NCBI RefSeq assembly: GCF_019468565.1
Contig: NZ_CP080521.1
Location: forward strand, 6,758,001 to 6,822,000
DNA length: 64,000 bases
Direction: 5' to 3'
DNA from: Pseudonocardia sp. DSM 110487
Lineage (GTDB): Bacteria; Actinomycetota; Actinomycetes; Mycobacteriales; Pseudonocardiaceae
The notes beneath the pieces are model-generated. The model had not been told where the DNA came from, did no database searches, and was given only the letters and a program-made list of their open reading frames with translations. Positions 45,910 to 54,958 of this stretch are shown one piece after another. A program made the position numbers and the translations under genes. The number at the start of each line of letters is the position of its first letter. The stretch's first letter is position 1.

Positions 45910-48431
45910 TCGTCGTCGTCGCCGTCCGGCGCGGGCCCACCGCCGCGGATGAGCCAGAGCACGTTCTCCAGCTCGTCCGGCTTGATCAGCACCTCGCGCG
46001 CCTTGGACCCCTCCGACGGCCCGACGATCCCCCGCGACTCGAGCAGGTCCATCAGCCGCCCGGCCTTCGCGAAGCCGACGCGCAGCTTGCGCTGCAGCAT
46101 CGACGTCGACCCGAACTGCGAGGTGACGATCAGCTCGGCGGCCTGGATCAGCACGTCGAGATCGTCACCGATGTCCGGGTCGATCTCCTTGGCCTCGCCG
46201 GCCTTCTGCGTGGTGACACCCTCGTTGTAGGTGGGCTCGGCCTGCTCCTTGGCGAACGCGACCACCGAGGAGATCTCCTCGTCGCCGACGAACGCGCCCT
46301 GCATGCGCACCGGCTTGCCCGCGCCCATCGGCAGGTAGAGCCCGTCGCCCATGCCGATGAGCTTCTCGGCGCCGGGCTGGTCGAGGATGACCCGCGAGTC
46401 GGTGAGCGACGAGGTGGCGAACGCCAGCCGGGACGGCACGTTGGTCTTGATCAGGCCGGTCACCACGTCGACGGACGGCCGCTGCGTGGCGAGCACCAGG
46501 TGGATCCCGGCGGCGCGGGCCTTCTGCGTGATCCGCACGACCGCGTCCTCGACGTCGCGCGGGGCGGTCATCATCAGGTCGGCCAGCTCGTCGACGATGC
46601 AGAGGATGTACGGGTAGGGCCGGTACTCCCGCTCGCTGCCGAGCGGCGCGGTGATCTCGCCCGAGCGGACCTTCTTGTTGAAGTCGTCGACGTGGCGGAC
46701 CTTGTTGGCCTGCATGTCCTGGTAGCGCTGCTCCATCTCCTCCACGAGCCAGGCCAGCGCGGACGCGGCCTTCTTCGGCTGGGTGATGATGGGCGTGATC
46801 AGGTGCGGGATGCCCTCGTACGGCGTGAGCTCGACCATCTTGGGGTCGATGAGGATCATCCGGACCTCGTCCGGCGTGGCCCGTGACAGCAGCGACACCA
46901 GCATCGAGTTCACGAAGCTCGACTTGCCGGAGCCGGTGGAGCCCGCGACCAGCAGGTGGGGCATCTTCGCGAGGTTCGCGACCAGGAAGTGGCCTTCGAT
47001 GTCCTTGCCCAGCCCGATGCCGAGCGGGTGCTGCTCGGAGCGCGCGGCCGACGAGCGCAGCACGTCGCCGAGGCGCACCATCTCGCGGTCGGTGTTGGGC
47101 ACCTCGATGCCCACCGCGGACTTGCCGGGGATCGGCGCGAGCAGCCGCACGTTGTCGGTGGCCACCGCGTAGGAGATGTTGCGCTGCAGCTGGGTGATCT
47201 TCTCGACCTTGACGGCCGGGCCCAGCTCGATCTCGTACCGCGTGACGGTCGGGCCGCGGGTGAACCCGGTGACCTGCGCGTCGACGTTGAACTGCTCCAG
47301 CACCCCGCTGATCGACTCGATCATCGCGTCGTTGGCGCGGCTCCGGGTCTTCGGCGCCGGCCCGCTGGGCAGCAGGTCGCTGGGCGGCAGCTTGTAGGGG
47401 ACGGCGTCCGCTGCCGACGGCTGCACGGTGAGCCGCAACTGCTCCCCCACCGCGCCCTCGGGCTCGGGCTCTGCGGGCGGCGTGGCCGGCACGACGACGG
47501 GCTTGCGCTTCGGGGGAGGCGGGGCTTCCTCGGCCGGCGGGTCGAGCGCGTCGGGGGTCTCGGCACCATCCTCCCGGTAGGCGTCGGCAACGCGGGAGGC
47601 CTGCCGGCGGCGCGACGGGCGCCGGAGCGCCACCGACGGCGGGTCGGCGACGACCTCGCCCGGGTCCTCCGCGGCCGGTGCGGGCTCGTCGACGGCCTGC
47701 CCGGTGAGGCGCCGGAACCGGTTCGGCACCTCGCGCACCGGGGTGCCGGTCAGCACCAGGAACGCGTAGCCCGACAGCAGCACGAGGACCGGAACCGCCA
47801 CCCACGACGTCAGCCCGGTGGCCAGCGGGGTGGCGGCGACGTAACCGATCGCGCCTCCGCCGCGCGACCAGACCGCCGGGTCGTCCGGGCGGCCGGACGC
47901 GATGTGCACCAGCCCGAGGACGCCGAGAGCGAGCAGCAGCGAGCCGACGGCCACCCGCGGCCGCGACTCCGGGTGCGGCTTGGTGGCCATCAGCAGCATC
48001 CCGATGCCCACGACGAGCACGGGAAGCACCACAGAGCCGCGCCCGACGACCGCGGCCACCGCACCGGAGAGCCAGTTGCCCACCGGGCCACCCGCGCCCC
48101 ACCAGATGCCGGCCGCAGCCACCACGCCGAGCACGAGCAGCGCCACACCCAGCCCGTCGCGGCGGTGAGCGGGGTCGAGCTCGCGCGTGCGCCCCACGGC
48201 GCGGCCCACCGACCGCCCGAGCCGGGCGATCCCCCGGCCGACGCCATCGATGCCGCGGTCGATCAGGTCGGGCTGCTTGCGCGCCGGCGCTCGTCGCGTG
48301 GAACCGGACCGGCCGCCCGAGGTCTTGCGGGACGCGGGCGTGCGACGCCCACGCGAAGACCCGGCCGCCGATCGAGCTGACGACGCTGCCGCGGTGCTCC
48401 TGCCGCCGCCGGCGGTCGTCCGTCCTGCCAT
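45906..48431 (-). CDS. ftsK: DNA translocase FtsK
   Basis: 841 residues. A basic N-terminus precedes four membrane helices (within about 90-230), then a proline-rich linker and the FtsK/SpoIIIE motor with Walker A GSTGSGKSS (about 497) and the ILIDPKMVEL Walker B region. A C-terminal winged-helix gamma domain (SMLQRKLRVGFAKAGRLMDLLESRGIVGPSEGSK) should read KOPS-like sequences. It pumps chromosome ends during division. The ATG at 48431 is preferred; the open frame upstream is low-quality. Equivalent to Rv2748c. Confidence 0.95.
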   Translation of the reverse strand: MAGRTTAGGGRSTAAASSARSAAGSSRGRRTPASRKTSGGRSGSTRRAPARKQPDLIDRGIDGVGRGIARLGRSVGRAVGRTRELDPAHRRDGLGVALLVLGVVAAAGIWWGAGGPVGNWLSGAVAAVVGRGSVVLPVLVVGIGMLLMATKPHPESRPRVAVGSLLLALGVLGLVHIASGRPDDPAVWSRGGGAIGYVAATPLATGLTSWVAVPVLVLLSGYAFLVLTGTPVREVPNRFRRLTGQAVDEPAPAAEDPGEVVADPPSVALRRPSRRRQASRVADAYREDGAETPDALDPPAEEAPPPPKRKPVVVPATPPAEPEPEGAVGEQLRLTVQPSAADAVPYKLPPSDLLPSGPAPKTRSRANDAMIESISGVLEQFNVDAQVTGFTRGPTVTRYEIELGPAVKVEKITQLQRNISYAVATDNVRLLAPIPGKSAVGIEVPNTDREMVRLGDVLRSSAARSEQHPLGIGLGKDIEGHFLVANLAKMPHLLVAGSTGSGKSSFVNSMLVSLLSRATPDEVRMILIDPKMVELTPYEGIPHLITPIITQPKKAASALAWLVEEMEQRYQDMQANKVRHVDDFNKKVRSGEITAPLGSEREYRPYPYILCIVDELADLMMTAPRDVEDAVVRITQKARAAGIHLVLATQRPSVDVVTGLIKTNVPSRLAFATSSLTDSRVILDQPGAEKLIGMGDGLYLPMGAGKPVRMQGAFVGDEEISSVVAFAKEQAEPTYNEGVTTQKAGEAKEIDPDIGDDLDVLIQAAELIVTSQFGSTSMLQRKLRVGFAKAGRLMDLLESRGIVGPSEGSKAREVLIKPDELENVLWLIRGGGPAPDGDDDE

Positions 48432-48529
48432 GCGCCCCACGGTATCGGGGAGTGACCCCCGGTCCGGTGACCGACACTCTCCGAGCCCGGTGCCCGGGAT
48501 CTCTCGGTGTCGCGTGCCACACTGCCGCC

Positions 48530-49114
48530 GTGACCGCCCGACCCCGGCTCCTGACGGTCGCCGAGTTCGCCGCACTGCCTGAGAACGGCGACGTCACCTG
48601 CGAGTTGCAGGAAGGCGCGCTCGTGATCTCACCGAGCCCGTTTCCGGAGCATCAACGCAGCATGCGGAGGCTGCTGAGGATCATCGAGGACCAGCTTCCC
48701 GACACCCTCGAGGTGCTCCCGGAGGTCGACATCGACCTCCAGCTCGTCGAGCCTTCGCGGCCCGGGTTCGTCCGCTGCCCCGATCTCGTGGTCGTCCCCA
48801 CGGCTGCGATCGACCGCCGTGAGCGGGAAGGCGGCCTGCTGCCCGCCGACGAGGTCGTGCTCGCGGTCGAGATCGTGTCGGTCGGATCGGAGCGAACCGA
48901 CCGCACGATCAAGCACGGGGAGTACGCCGACGCCGGGATCCCGCACTACTGGATCGTCGACATCGACTCCCGCTCCACGCTGACGGCCTGTCACCGAGCG
49001 GGCGAGTTCGGTTACGTCGACGCTCCGGCCGTCACCGGCGTGTTCACGGCCGAGGAGCCGTTCCCGGTCCGGCTGGAGCTCGATCAGCTCGTCCGGCCGC
49101 CGGGTCAGCGGTAG
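48530..49114 (+). CDS. Uma2-family (DUF820) putative endonuclease
   Basis: 194 residues with the PD-(D/E)xK-like core of Uma2 proteins: LTVAEFAALPENGDVTCELQEGALVI, RCPDLVVVP, VLAVEIVSVGSERTDRTIKHGEYADAGIPHYWIVD. The acidic Asp/Glu and Lys positions are kept. Such genes are abundant in actinomycetes and cyanobacteria; the role is not established. GTG start at 48530. The last 10 bp overlap the convergent Lrp gene. Confidence 0.85.
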   Translation: MTARPRLLTVAEFAALPENGDVTCELQEGALVISPSPFPEHQRSMRRLLRIIEDQLPDTLEVLPEVDIDLQLVEPSRPGFVRCPDLVVVPTAAIDRREREGGLLPADEVVLAVEIVSVGSERTDRTIKHGEYADAGIPHYWIVDIDSRSTLTACHRAGEFGYVDAPAVTGVFTAEEPFPVRLELDQLVRPPGQR

Positions 49115-49554
49115 CGCGTCAGCACCACCCAGGTCGTCGTCCGCACGGTCTCGCGCCACCCCTGGATGCCGTCCAGCACGGCGTCCAGCTCGCCCGCGCT
49201 CGGGGCGGTGACCAGCACCATCAGGTCGTACTCGCCGGTCACCGACTCGATCTCGGTCACCCCGGGCATCGCGGAGAGCCTGCGGACGTAGCCGGCCACG
49301 TCCGCGGTGCGCACGACGACGCCCACGCGGGCGCGGTGCGCGGCCGACGTGCCGGGCAACTCCACGTCGGCCCGGTAACCGCGGATCACCCCGGCCCGCT
49401 CGAGGCGCTGCACCCTGGCCAGCACGGCGGTGCGCGACAGCCCCACGGCGCGGCCGAGCTCGGCCATCGACGCGCGGCCGTCGGCCGCGAGGTGGGCGAG
49501 CACCCGGCGGTCGAGGTCGTCGAGCTGACGATCCGTCGGTGGCACGGCGCACAT
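49105..49554 (-). CDS. lrpA: Lrp/AsnC-family regulator, LrpA-like
   Basis: 149 residues. The N-terminal helix-turn-helix (LDDLDRRVLAHLAADGRASMAELGRAVGLSRTAVLARVQRLERAG) is followed by the RAM ligand domain (GVVVRTADVAGYVRRLSAMPGVTEIESVTGEYDLMV). It is divergent from lat, as Rv3291c is from Rv3290c in M. tuberculosis, and likely responds to lysine or another amino acid. ATG at 49554. Confidence 0.9.
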   Translation of the reverse strand: MCAVPPTDRQLDDLDRRVLAHLAADGRASMAELGRAVGLSRTAVLARVQRLERAGVIRGYRADVELPGTSAAHRARVGVVVRTADVAGYVRRLSAMPGVTEIESVTGEYDLMVLVTAPSAGELDAVLDGIQGWRETVRTTTWVVLTRYR

Positions 49555-49627
49555 CGTGGCACTTCGTCACCGATACCGACGGTCGACGCGCTGCGCACCG
49601 ACGATCAACGAACCGACACTGGCGAAC

Positions 49628-50923
49628 ATGACCGTCACCCCGGACCGCGTCCACGAGACGCTGCGCCGCCACCTGCTCGTCGACGGCTTCGACCTCGTGC
49701 TCGACACCAGGGCCAGTCATGGGTCGTGGCTGGTCGACGCCCGCGACGGGTCCCGCTACCTGGACCTGTTCAGCTTCTTCGCCTCGGCGCCGCTGGGCAT
49801 GAACCACCCTGCGCTGACGGGCGACGCGGAGTTCCTCGCCGAGCTGACCGAGGTGGCGGTCAACAAGCCGTCGAACTCCGACATCTACACCACGCACATG
49901 GCCGCGTTCGTCGAGACGTTCGAGCGGGTGCTCGGCGACCCGGCGCTGCCGTACCTGTTCCTCGTCGAGGGCGGGGCCCTCGCGGTCGAGAACGCGCTCA
50001 AGACCGCCTTCGACTGGAAACGGCAGCACAACGCACTGCACGGCCGGCCGGCGCACCTGGGCACGAAGGTGCTGCACCTGCGCAAGGCGTTCCACGGCCG
50101 CAGCGGCTACACGCTCTCGCTCACCAACACCGACCCGCGCAAGACCGCGCTCTTCCCCACGTTCGACTGGCCGCGCATCGACGTGCCGGCGATCCGGTTC
50201 CCCCTCGATGTCGCCGAGGTCGAGGCCGTCGAGGACCGTGCACTCGCACAGGCCCGCGAGGCGTTCGCCGCCCACCCGCACGACATCGCCTGCTTCATCG
50301 CCGAGCCGATCCAGGGTGAGGGCGGTGACAACCACATGCGCGCCGAGTTCCTGCAGGCCATGCAGGCGCTGTGCCACGAGCACGACGCCCTGTTCGTGCT
50401 CGACGAGGTGCAGACCGGCGGCGGCATGACCGGCACCGCGTGGGCGTACCAGCAGCTGGGGCTGCAGCCGGACGTCGTCGCGTTCGGCAAGAAGCTGCAG
50501 GTCTGCGGGATCATGGCGGGCGGTCGCGTGGACGAGGTGCCCGACAATGTGTTCCGGGTGTCCTCGCGGATCAACTCGACCTGGGGCGGCGGGCTCACCG
50601 ACATGGTGCGTTCGCGCCGGTACCTGGAGGTCATGGAGACCGAGGGCCTCATCGAGCGGGCCGCGGTGCTCGGCAAGCGGCTGCTCGACGGGCTCGCGAC
50701 GATCCCGGAGGTCGACAACGTGCGCGGCCGCGGGCTGTTCGTGGCCGTCGACCTGCCGACGGCCGCGGCGCGCGACGCCGTACTGCGCAGGCTGCACCGC
50801 GACGAGAAGGTGCTGATCCTCGGCGGCGGGGAGCGCTCCATCCGGTTCCGGCCGGCCCTGACGATCGGCGAGGACGAGCTCGACGCGGCCGTCGCCGCGC
50901 TCACCAGGGCGGTGCGGGCATGA
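49628..50923 (+). CDS. lat: L-lysine 6-transaminase
   Basis: 431 residues, class III aminotransferase. FLVEGGALAVENALKTAFDWKR, the cofactor Asp/Gln in FVLDEVQTGGG and the PLP lysine K288 in AFGKKLQ match lysine epsilon-aminotransferase. It moves the epsilon amino group of lysine to 2-oxoglutarate, giving aminoadipate semialdehyde/P6C. The ATG at 49628 is preferred over the longer frame. Its stop overlaps the aldehyde dehydrogenase start (ATGA). Confidence 0.94.
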   Translation: MTVTPDRVHETLRRHLLVDGFDLVLDTRASHGSWLVDARDGSRYLDLFSFFASAPLGMNHPALTGDAEFLAELTEVAVNKPSNSDIYTTHMAAFVETFERVLGDPALPYLFLVEGGALAVENALKTAFDWKRQHNALHGRPAHLGTKVLHLRKAFHGRSGYTLSLTNTDPRKTALFPTFDWPRIDVPAIRFPLDVAEVEAVEDRALAQAREAFAAHPHDIACFIAEPIQGEGGDNHMRAEFLQAMQALCHEHDALFVLDEVQTGGGMTGTAWAYQQLGLQPDVVAFGKKLQVCGIMAGGRVDEVPDNVFRVSSRINSTWGGGLTDMVRSRRYLEVMETEGLIERAAVLGKRLLDGLATIPEVDNVRGRGLFVAVDLPTAAARDAVLRRLHRDEKVLILGGGERSIRFRPALTIGEDELDAAVAALTRAVRA

Positions 50924-52533
50924 CCTTTGCCGAGGTGCGCGAAGAGGGCCAGGATTCCGCAATGGGCACGACGATGGGTACGACGCGCGAGGTCGGCGCG
51001 TACGTCGGTGGGAAGTGGCGCGCCGAGGGCCTCGGCGGCCGCGTCACCTCGATCGACCCGGCAAGGGGCACGCCGGTCGTCACCGCGCTGCTGGCCGACG
51101 CGGGTGGATTCATCGAGGCCTGCCATGTTGCCAGGGATGCGCAGCGGGCATGGGCCGCCGTTCCGGCGCCGGTGCGGGGCCGGGTGATCGAGCAGATCGG
51201 CAGGCTCGTCGAGGCCAACAAGGAGCCGCTCGCCGCACTCGTCACGCGCGAGATCGGCAAGCCGATCGCGGAGTCCCGCGGCGAGGTACAGGAGGTCATC
51301 GACACCTGCTCCTTCTTCGCGGGCGAGGGCAGGCGGCTCTACGGCCAGACCGTGCCCAGCGAGATGCCGGACAAGCAGCTGTTCACGTTCCGGGTGCCGG
51401 TCGGGGTGGCCGCGATCGTCACGGCCGGGAACTTCCCGGTGGCCGTGCCGTCCTGGTACGTGGTGCCTGCGCTGCTGTGCGGCAACGCGGTCGTCTGGAA
51501 GCCGGCCGAGTACACGCCCGCGATCGCCGAGGCGTTCACCGAGCTGTTCGTGCGCGGCGGGCTGCCCGCGGGCGTGCTGAACACCGTGCTCGCCGACGGC
51601 ACCACCACCTTCGACGGCCTGTCCGCCGCGCTCGACGCCGGGCTCGTCGACAAGATCGGATTCACCGGCTCGTCGGCCGTCGGCGTGCGGATCGGGGAGC
51701 TCGCCGGGCGACACCTGCAGAACCCGTGCCTGGAGCTGGGCGGCAAGAACCCACTGGTCGTGATGCCCGACGCCGATCTCGACCTCGCCGTCGAGGGCGC
51801 CCTGTTCTCCGGGTTCGGCACGGCGGGGCAGCGCTGCACGTCGCTGGGCACCGCGATCGTCCACGCATCGGTGCACGACGAGTTCGTGCGCCGCTTCGAC
51901 GCTGCCGTCCGGTCCGCCGAGATCGGCGACCCGACCCGCACCGACGTGCTGTACGGACCGATGCTCTCCGCGCGGTTCCTCGCGGGATTCGAGCGGCACC
52001 TCGACCTGGTCCGGCCGCACCACACCCTGCACGGCTCCACCGGCACCGGCCGGATCACACCCGACAACCCGCGCGGCGACTTCACCGGCGAGCCCGGGAT
52101 CTACGCCCACCCGACGATCGTCGACGGCGTGGTCGCCGACGACGCCCTGTACCGCACCGAGACCTTCGGCCCGATCGTCGGCGTCGCGACGTTCGAGACG
52201 TTCGACGACGCCGTCGCGCTCGCGAACGGCCACGGCTACGGCCTCTCCGCGGCGATCTACACCTCCACCCCGGTACACGCGTTCCGGTTCCGGGAGCGGG
52301 TGAGCGCCGGCATGGTGAGCGTCAACAACTCGACATCGGGGGCCGAAGCCCACCTCCCCTTCGGCGGCAACGGGCGCTCCGGCAACGGGAGCCGGCAGTC
52401 CGGGATCTGGGTCCTCGATCAGTTCACCCGGTGGCAGTCGATGAACTGGGACTACGCGGGCAAGCTCCAGAAGGCGCAGATGGACACCGCCGTGCTCCCG
52501 GCCGACGCCGAGTTCCGCCTACCGGAGGCCTGA
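50920..52533 (+). CDS. Aldehyde dehydrogenase, probable aminoadipate-semialdehyde dehydrogenase
   Basis: 537 residues. TAGNFPVAVPSW, FTGSSAVG, ELGGKNP with the general base Glu and the nucleophile Cys306 in GQRCTSL are complete. Coupled to lat through ATGA, so the likely substrate is alpha-aminoadipate semialdehyde, giving alpha-aminoadipate, the same reaction as Pcd/AmaB. The N-terminus is about 20 residues longer than typical, and downstream ATGs at about residues 15 and 19 could be the real start. NAD-dependent, cytoplasmic. Confidence 0.9.
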   Translation: MTFAEVREEGQDSAMGTTMGTTREVGAYVGGKWRAEGLGGRVTSIDPARGTPVVTALLADAGGFIEACHVARDAQRAWAAVPAPVRGRVIEQIGRLVEANKEPLAALVTREIGKPIAESRGEVQEVIDTCSFFAGEGRRLYGQTVPSEMPDKQLFTFRVPVGVAAIVTAGNFPVAVPSWYVVPALLCGNAVVWKPAEYTPAIAEAFTELFVRGGLPAGVLNTVLADGTTTFDGLSAALDAGLVDKIGFTGSSAVGVRIGELAGRHLQNPCLELGGKNPLVVMPDADLDLAVEGALFSGFGTAGQRCTSLGTAIVHASVHDEFVRRFDAAVRSAEIGDPTRTDVLYGPMLSARFLAGFERHLDLVRPHHTLHGSTGTGRITPDNPRGDFTGEPGIYAHPTIVDGVVADDALYRTETFGPIVGVATFETFDDAVALANGHGYGLSAAIYTSTPVHAFRFRERVSAGMVSVNNSTSGAEAHLPFGGNGRSGNGSRQSGIWVLDQFTRWQSMNWDYAGKLQKAQMDTAVLPADAEFRLPEA

Positions 52534-52624
52534 CCGCACGCGCTGCGATCCACTGACCGCAGGCAGTCCGCCGATCGCCCGCGACGCATCGACCTGAGCT
52601 CGCTGCACACGACAAGATGAATCG

Positions 52625-53431
52625 GTGACGAACGATCCTGCCCTGCCATCGGCCGTGATCAACACCACCGTGCCGCACTCGGCGCGGGTCTGGAACTACT
52701 GGCTGGGCGGCAAGGACAACTACGCCGTGGACCGGGAAGCCGGCGACGCCTTCGCCAAGGCGTACCCGGGCATCTTCACCCTGGCCCAGCAGTCGCGGCA
52801 GTTCCTGATCCGCGCGGTCCAGCACCTGGTCACCGAGGCCGGAATCCGCCAATTCCTCGATATCGGCACCGGGCTACCGACGATGGACAACACTCACCAG
52901 GTGGCTCAGCGAGCCGCACCGGAGTGCCGCGTCGTCTACGTCGATAACGATCCCCTGGTGTTGGCGCACGCCCGCGCACTGCTGGTGAACACCACACCGG
53001 ATGGGGTAACGGCCTACATTGACGCTGACCTCCACGAGCCCGATCAGATCATTGCCGACGCCAAGAACATCCTGAACTTCACCCAACCCATCGGAATCAT
53101 GTTCATGGGCGTCCTCGGCCATGTCGCCGACTACGACGAATCCCGCTCGATCGTCAACCGGGTCCTGGCGGCCGTCCCGTCCGGTAGCTACCTCACGCTG
53201 TGGGACGACACCGCCGCCAACGAGGCGGTCGTCGCGGCCAATGAGGGCTACGCGGAGACGGGCGCGATTCCGTACATCCCACGCACGGTGGAACAGGTTG
53301 CCGGCTACTTCGAGAACCTGGAGCTGGTGGAGCCGGGCGTGGTCCCGGTGTCGCTGTGGCGACCGAACGCCGCCGAGGTCGGGACTCCCAAGCCCGTCAC
53401 CGGGCACGGCGCAGTGGCGCGCAAGCCGTGA
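52625..53431 (+). CDS. SAM-dependent methyltransferase, DUF574 (Methyltransf_19) family
   Basis: 268 residues. The start SARVWNYWLGGKDNYAVDREAG is the family hallmark, then FLDIGTGLPTMDNTHQVAQ for SAM binding and VVYVDNDPLVLAHARALL. These are abundant in actinomycetes and their substrates are unknown. The gene is less GC-biased than its neighbours in several stretches, a mild hint of later acquisition. GTG at 52625. No same-operon partner; it stands alone between lat-ALDH and the phosphonate operon. Confidence 0.9.
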   Translation: MTNDPALPSAVINTTVPHSARVWNYWLGGKDNYAVDREAGDAFAKAYPGIFTLAQQSRQFLIRAVQHLVTEAGIRQFLDIGTGLPTMDNTHQVAQRAAPECRVVYVDNDPLVLAHARALLVNTTPDGVTAYIDADLHEPDQIIADAKNILNFTQPIGIMFMGVLGHVADYDESRSIVNRVLAAVPSGSYLTLWDDTAANEAVVAANEGYAETGAIPYIPRTVEQVAGYFENLELVEPGVVPVSLWRPNAAEVGTPKPVTGHGAVARKP

Positions 53432-53456
53432 TCCACGGTGGCTGCCGCCGGCACGG

Positions 53457-54125
53457 CTATCGGTGTGCGGCCGCATCCAGCAGGGCCGGCACCTCCGCCA
53501 CCCCGCTCAGCACCCGCGTGGGGCCCGCTGCGCGCAGCTCCGGGGCCTCCTGAGCCCCGGTCAGCACTGCGACGACCAGCCCGGCGCCCGCGGCAAGGCC
53601 TGCCCGGACGTCGAGCACCGTGTCCCCGGCCACCAGGACGTGCGCCGGGTCGGTGACGCCGAGCCGCGCCATGGCCTCCCGGATCATGTCCGGGGCGGGC
53701 CTGCCGGAGGCGACCTCGTCGGCGCAGACGACGGCGTCCAGCGTGCCGGGTACGTCCCAGCCGACCGCGGCGAGCAGCGGTTCCGTCACCTGTCGGTCGA
53801 ACCCGGTGGTCAGCGCCACCCGCATGCCGGTGGCCCGCAGCGCGGCGAGCGCCTCGGGCACCCCGGGCAGCGGCTTCGGCGGGTCGGCGGTGTACGCGGC
53901 GACGAGCTCGCTGACGAACGCGGTGTGCGCGGCGGCGGCCCGTGGATCGTCACGCGCGACACCCAGCAGCGCGGCGAGCGCCTCCCGCTTGTCCGCGCCC
54001 ATCCACGGGCGCACGTCCGGGTGCTCGGCGCCGTGCGCCCCGGCGACGGCGCCGAGCACCCGGTACACCGCTCCCCCCTCGTCGACCGTGGTGCCCGCGA
54101 TGTCCAGGACGGCGAGCTCGATCAT
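53457..54125 (-). CDS. Phosphonatase-like HAD hydrolase (TIGR03351-like)
   Basis: 222 residues of the HAD superfamily: LAVLDIAGTTVDEGG at the N-terminus (nucleophile Asp with the second acid replaced by Ala-Gly, as in phosphonatase-type members), ALTTGFDRQV and VAGDTVLDVRAGLAAGA. TIGR03351-type enzymes are found with phosphonate transporters and cleave or are proposed to cleave a C-P bond. ATG at 54125 with GAGAGGAA upstream. Last gene of the five-gene operon. Confidence 0.87.
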   Translation of the reverse strand: MIELAVLDIAGTTVDEGGAVYRVLGAVAGAHGAEHPDVRPWMGADKREALAALLGVARDDPRAAAAHTAFVSELVAAYTADPPKPLPGVPEALAALRATGMRVALTTGFDRQVTEPLLAAVGWDVPGTLDAVVCADEVASGRPAPDMIREAMARLGVTDPAHVLVAGDTVLDVRAGLAAGAGLVVAVLTGAQEAPELRAAGPTRVLSGVAEVPALLDAAAHR

Positions 54126-54136
54126 CTGCGTTCCTC

Positions 54137-54958
54137 TCACTGGGCGAGCCTGCGCCGCACGGCGGCGGACAGCTGGTCGACCGCGACGATCAGCACCAGC
54201 ACCACGAGGATGTGGGTGAGCATCTGGTCGAAGCGGAATAGCTTGATCGACTGGTTGATCAGGAACCCGATCCCGCCCGCCCCGACCAGGCCGAGCACGA
54301 GCGACGAGCGGACGTTCACGTCGAAGCGGTAGAGCAGAAGGCCGACCAGCTGCGGCGTGACGGTCGGCAACAGCGCGTGCGCGGCCACCTGCACCCGGCC
54401 GGCGCCCGCCGAGCGCAGCGCCTGTGCGGGGCCGGGGTCGGCGTCCTCGATCGCCTCGGCCCACAGCTTGCCCATCACGCCCGTGTTGTGGCAGACGAGC
54501 GCGAGCACGCCCGGGAACGGGCCCAGCCCGACCGCGGTGACGAACACCAACGCGAACACGACGTCCGGCACGGCGCGCAGGAACGACAGCAGCGACCGTG
54601 CCGCCTGGTAGACCCACGGGCCGGGTGCGGTGCCACGGGCCGCGGCCAGCGCGAGCACCAGCCCGGCCGGCACCGACAGCGTGGTGCCGAGCAGGCCGAT
54701 CCACAAGGTCGTGGCGGCCCCGGCGAGGCTCTGGCCGAGCACCCCTGCCGACAGGTCCGGCGGCACGGCCTCGGCGACGAACGAGAGCATGCCGCGCCAG
54801 CCGTCGACCAACGCGCCGAGCGACACCTCGGTGGCCCGCCACGCAACGACGTGCGCCGCGACCAACAGCAACGCGACGCTGCCTCCCACCACCAGCGCGC
54901 CCCGGCGGACGGGACGGGGCGGCACCGGAATCCGGCGAACCGGGGCGGTCGTGGTCAT
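54137..54958 (-). CDS. phnE: Phosphonate ABC transporter permease
   Basis: 273 residues, about six membrane helices. The permease EAA loop is recognisable (KLWAEAIEDADPGPAQALRSAGAGRVQVAAHALLPTVTPQL) and the end (SSLVLGLVGAGGIGFLINQSIKLF) is characteristic of PhnE. It works with the ATPase and binding protein encoded upstream. Its start overlaps the phnC stop by 4 bp (ATGA). Confidence 0.9.
   Translation of the reverse strand: MTTTAPVRRIPVPPRPVRRGALVVGGSVALLLVAAHVVAWRATEVSLGALVDGWRGMLSFVAEAVPPDLSAGVLGQSLAGAATTLWIGLLGTTLSVPAGLVLALAAARGTAPGPWVYQAARSLLSFLRAVPDVVFALVFVTAVGLGPFPGVLALVCHNTGVMGKLWAEAIEDADPGPAQALRSAGAGRVQVAAHALLPTVTPQLVGLLLYRFDVNVRSSLVLGLVGAGGIGFLINQSIKLFRFDQMLTHILVVLVLIVAVDQLSAAVRRRLAQ

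Noticed and set aside
48629..50962. 777-codon minus-strand frame opposite lrpA, lat and Uma2
   Set aside because: Low-complexity antisense shadow spanning several good genes on both strands.
49105..52533. Beginning of a cephamycin-type gene cluster (lat plus semialdehyde dehydrogenase)
   Set aside because: No pcbAB, pcbC, cefD/E or related genes are present nearby, and lat-lrpA is widespread in actinobacteria as primary metabolism.
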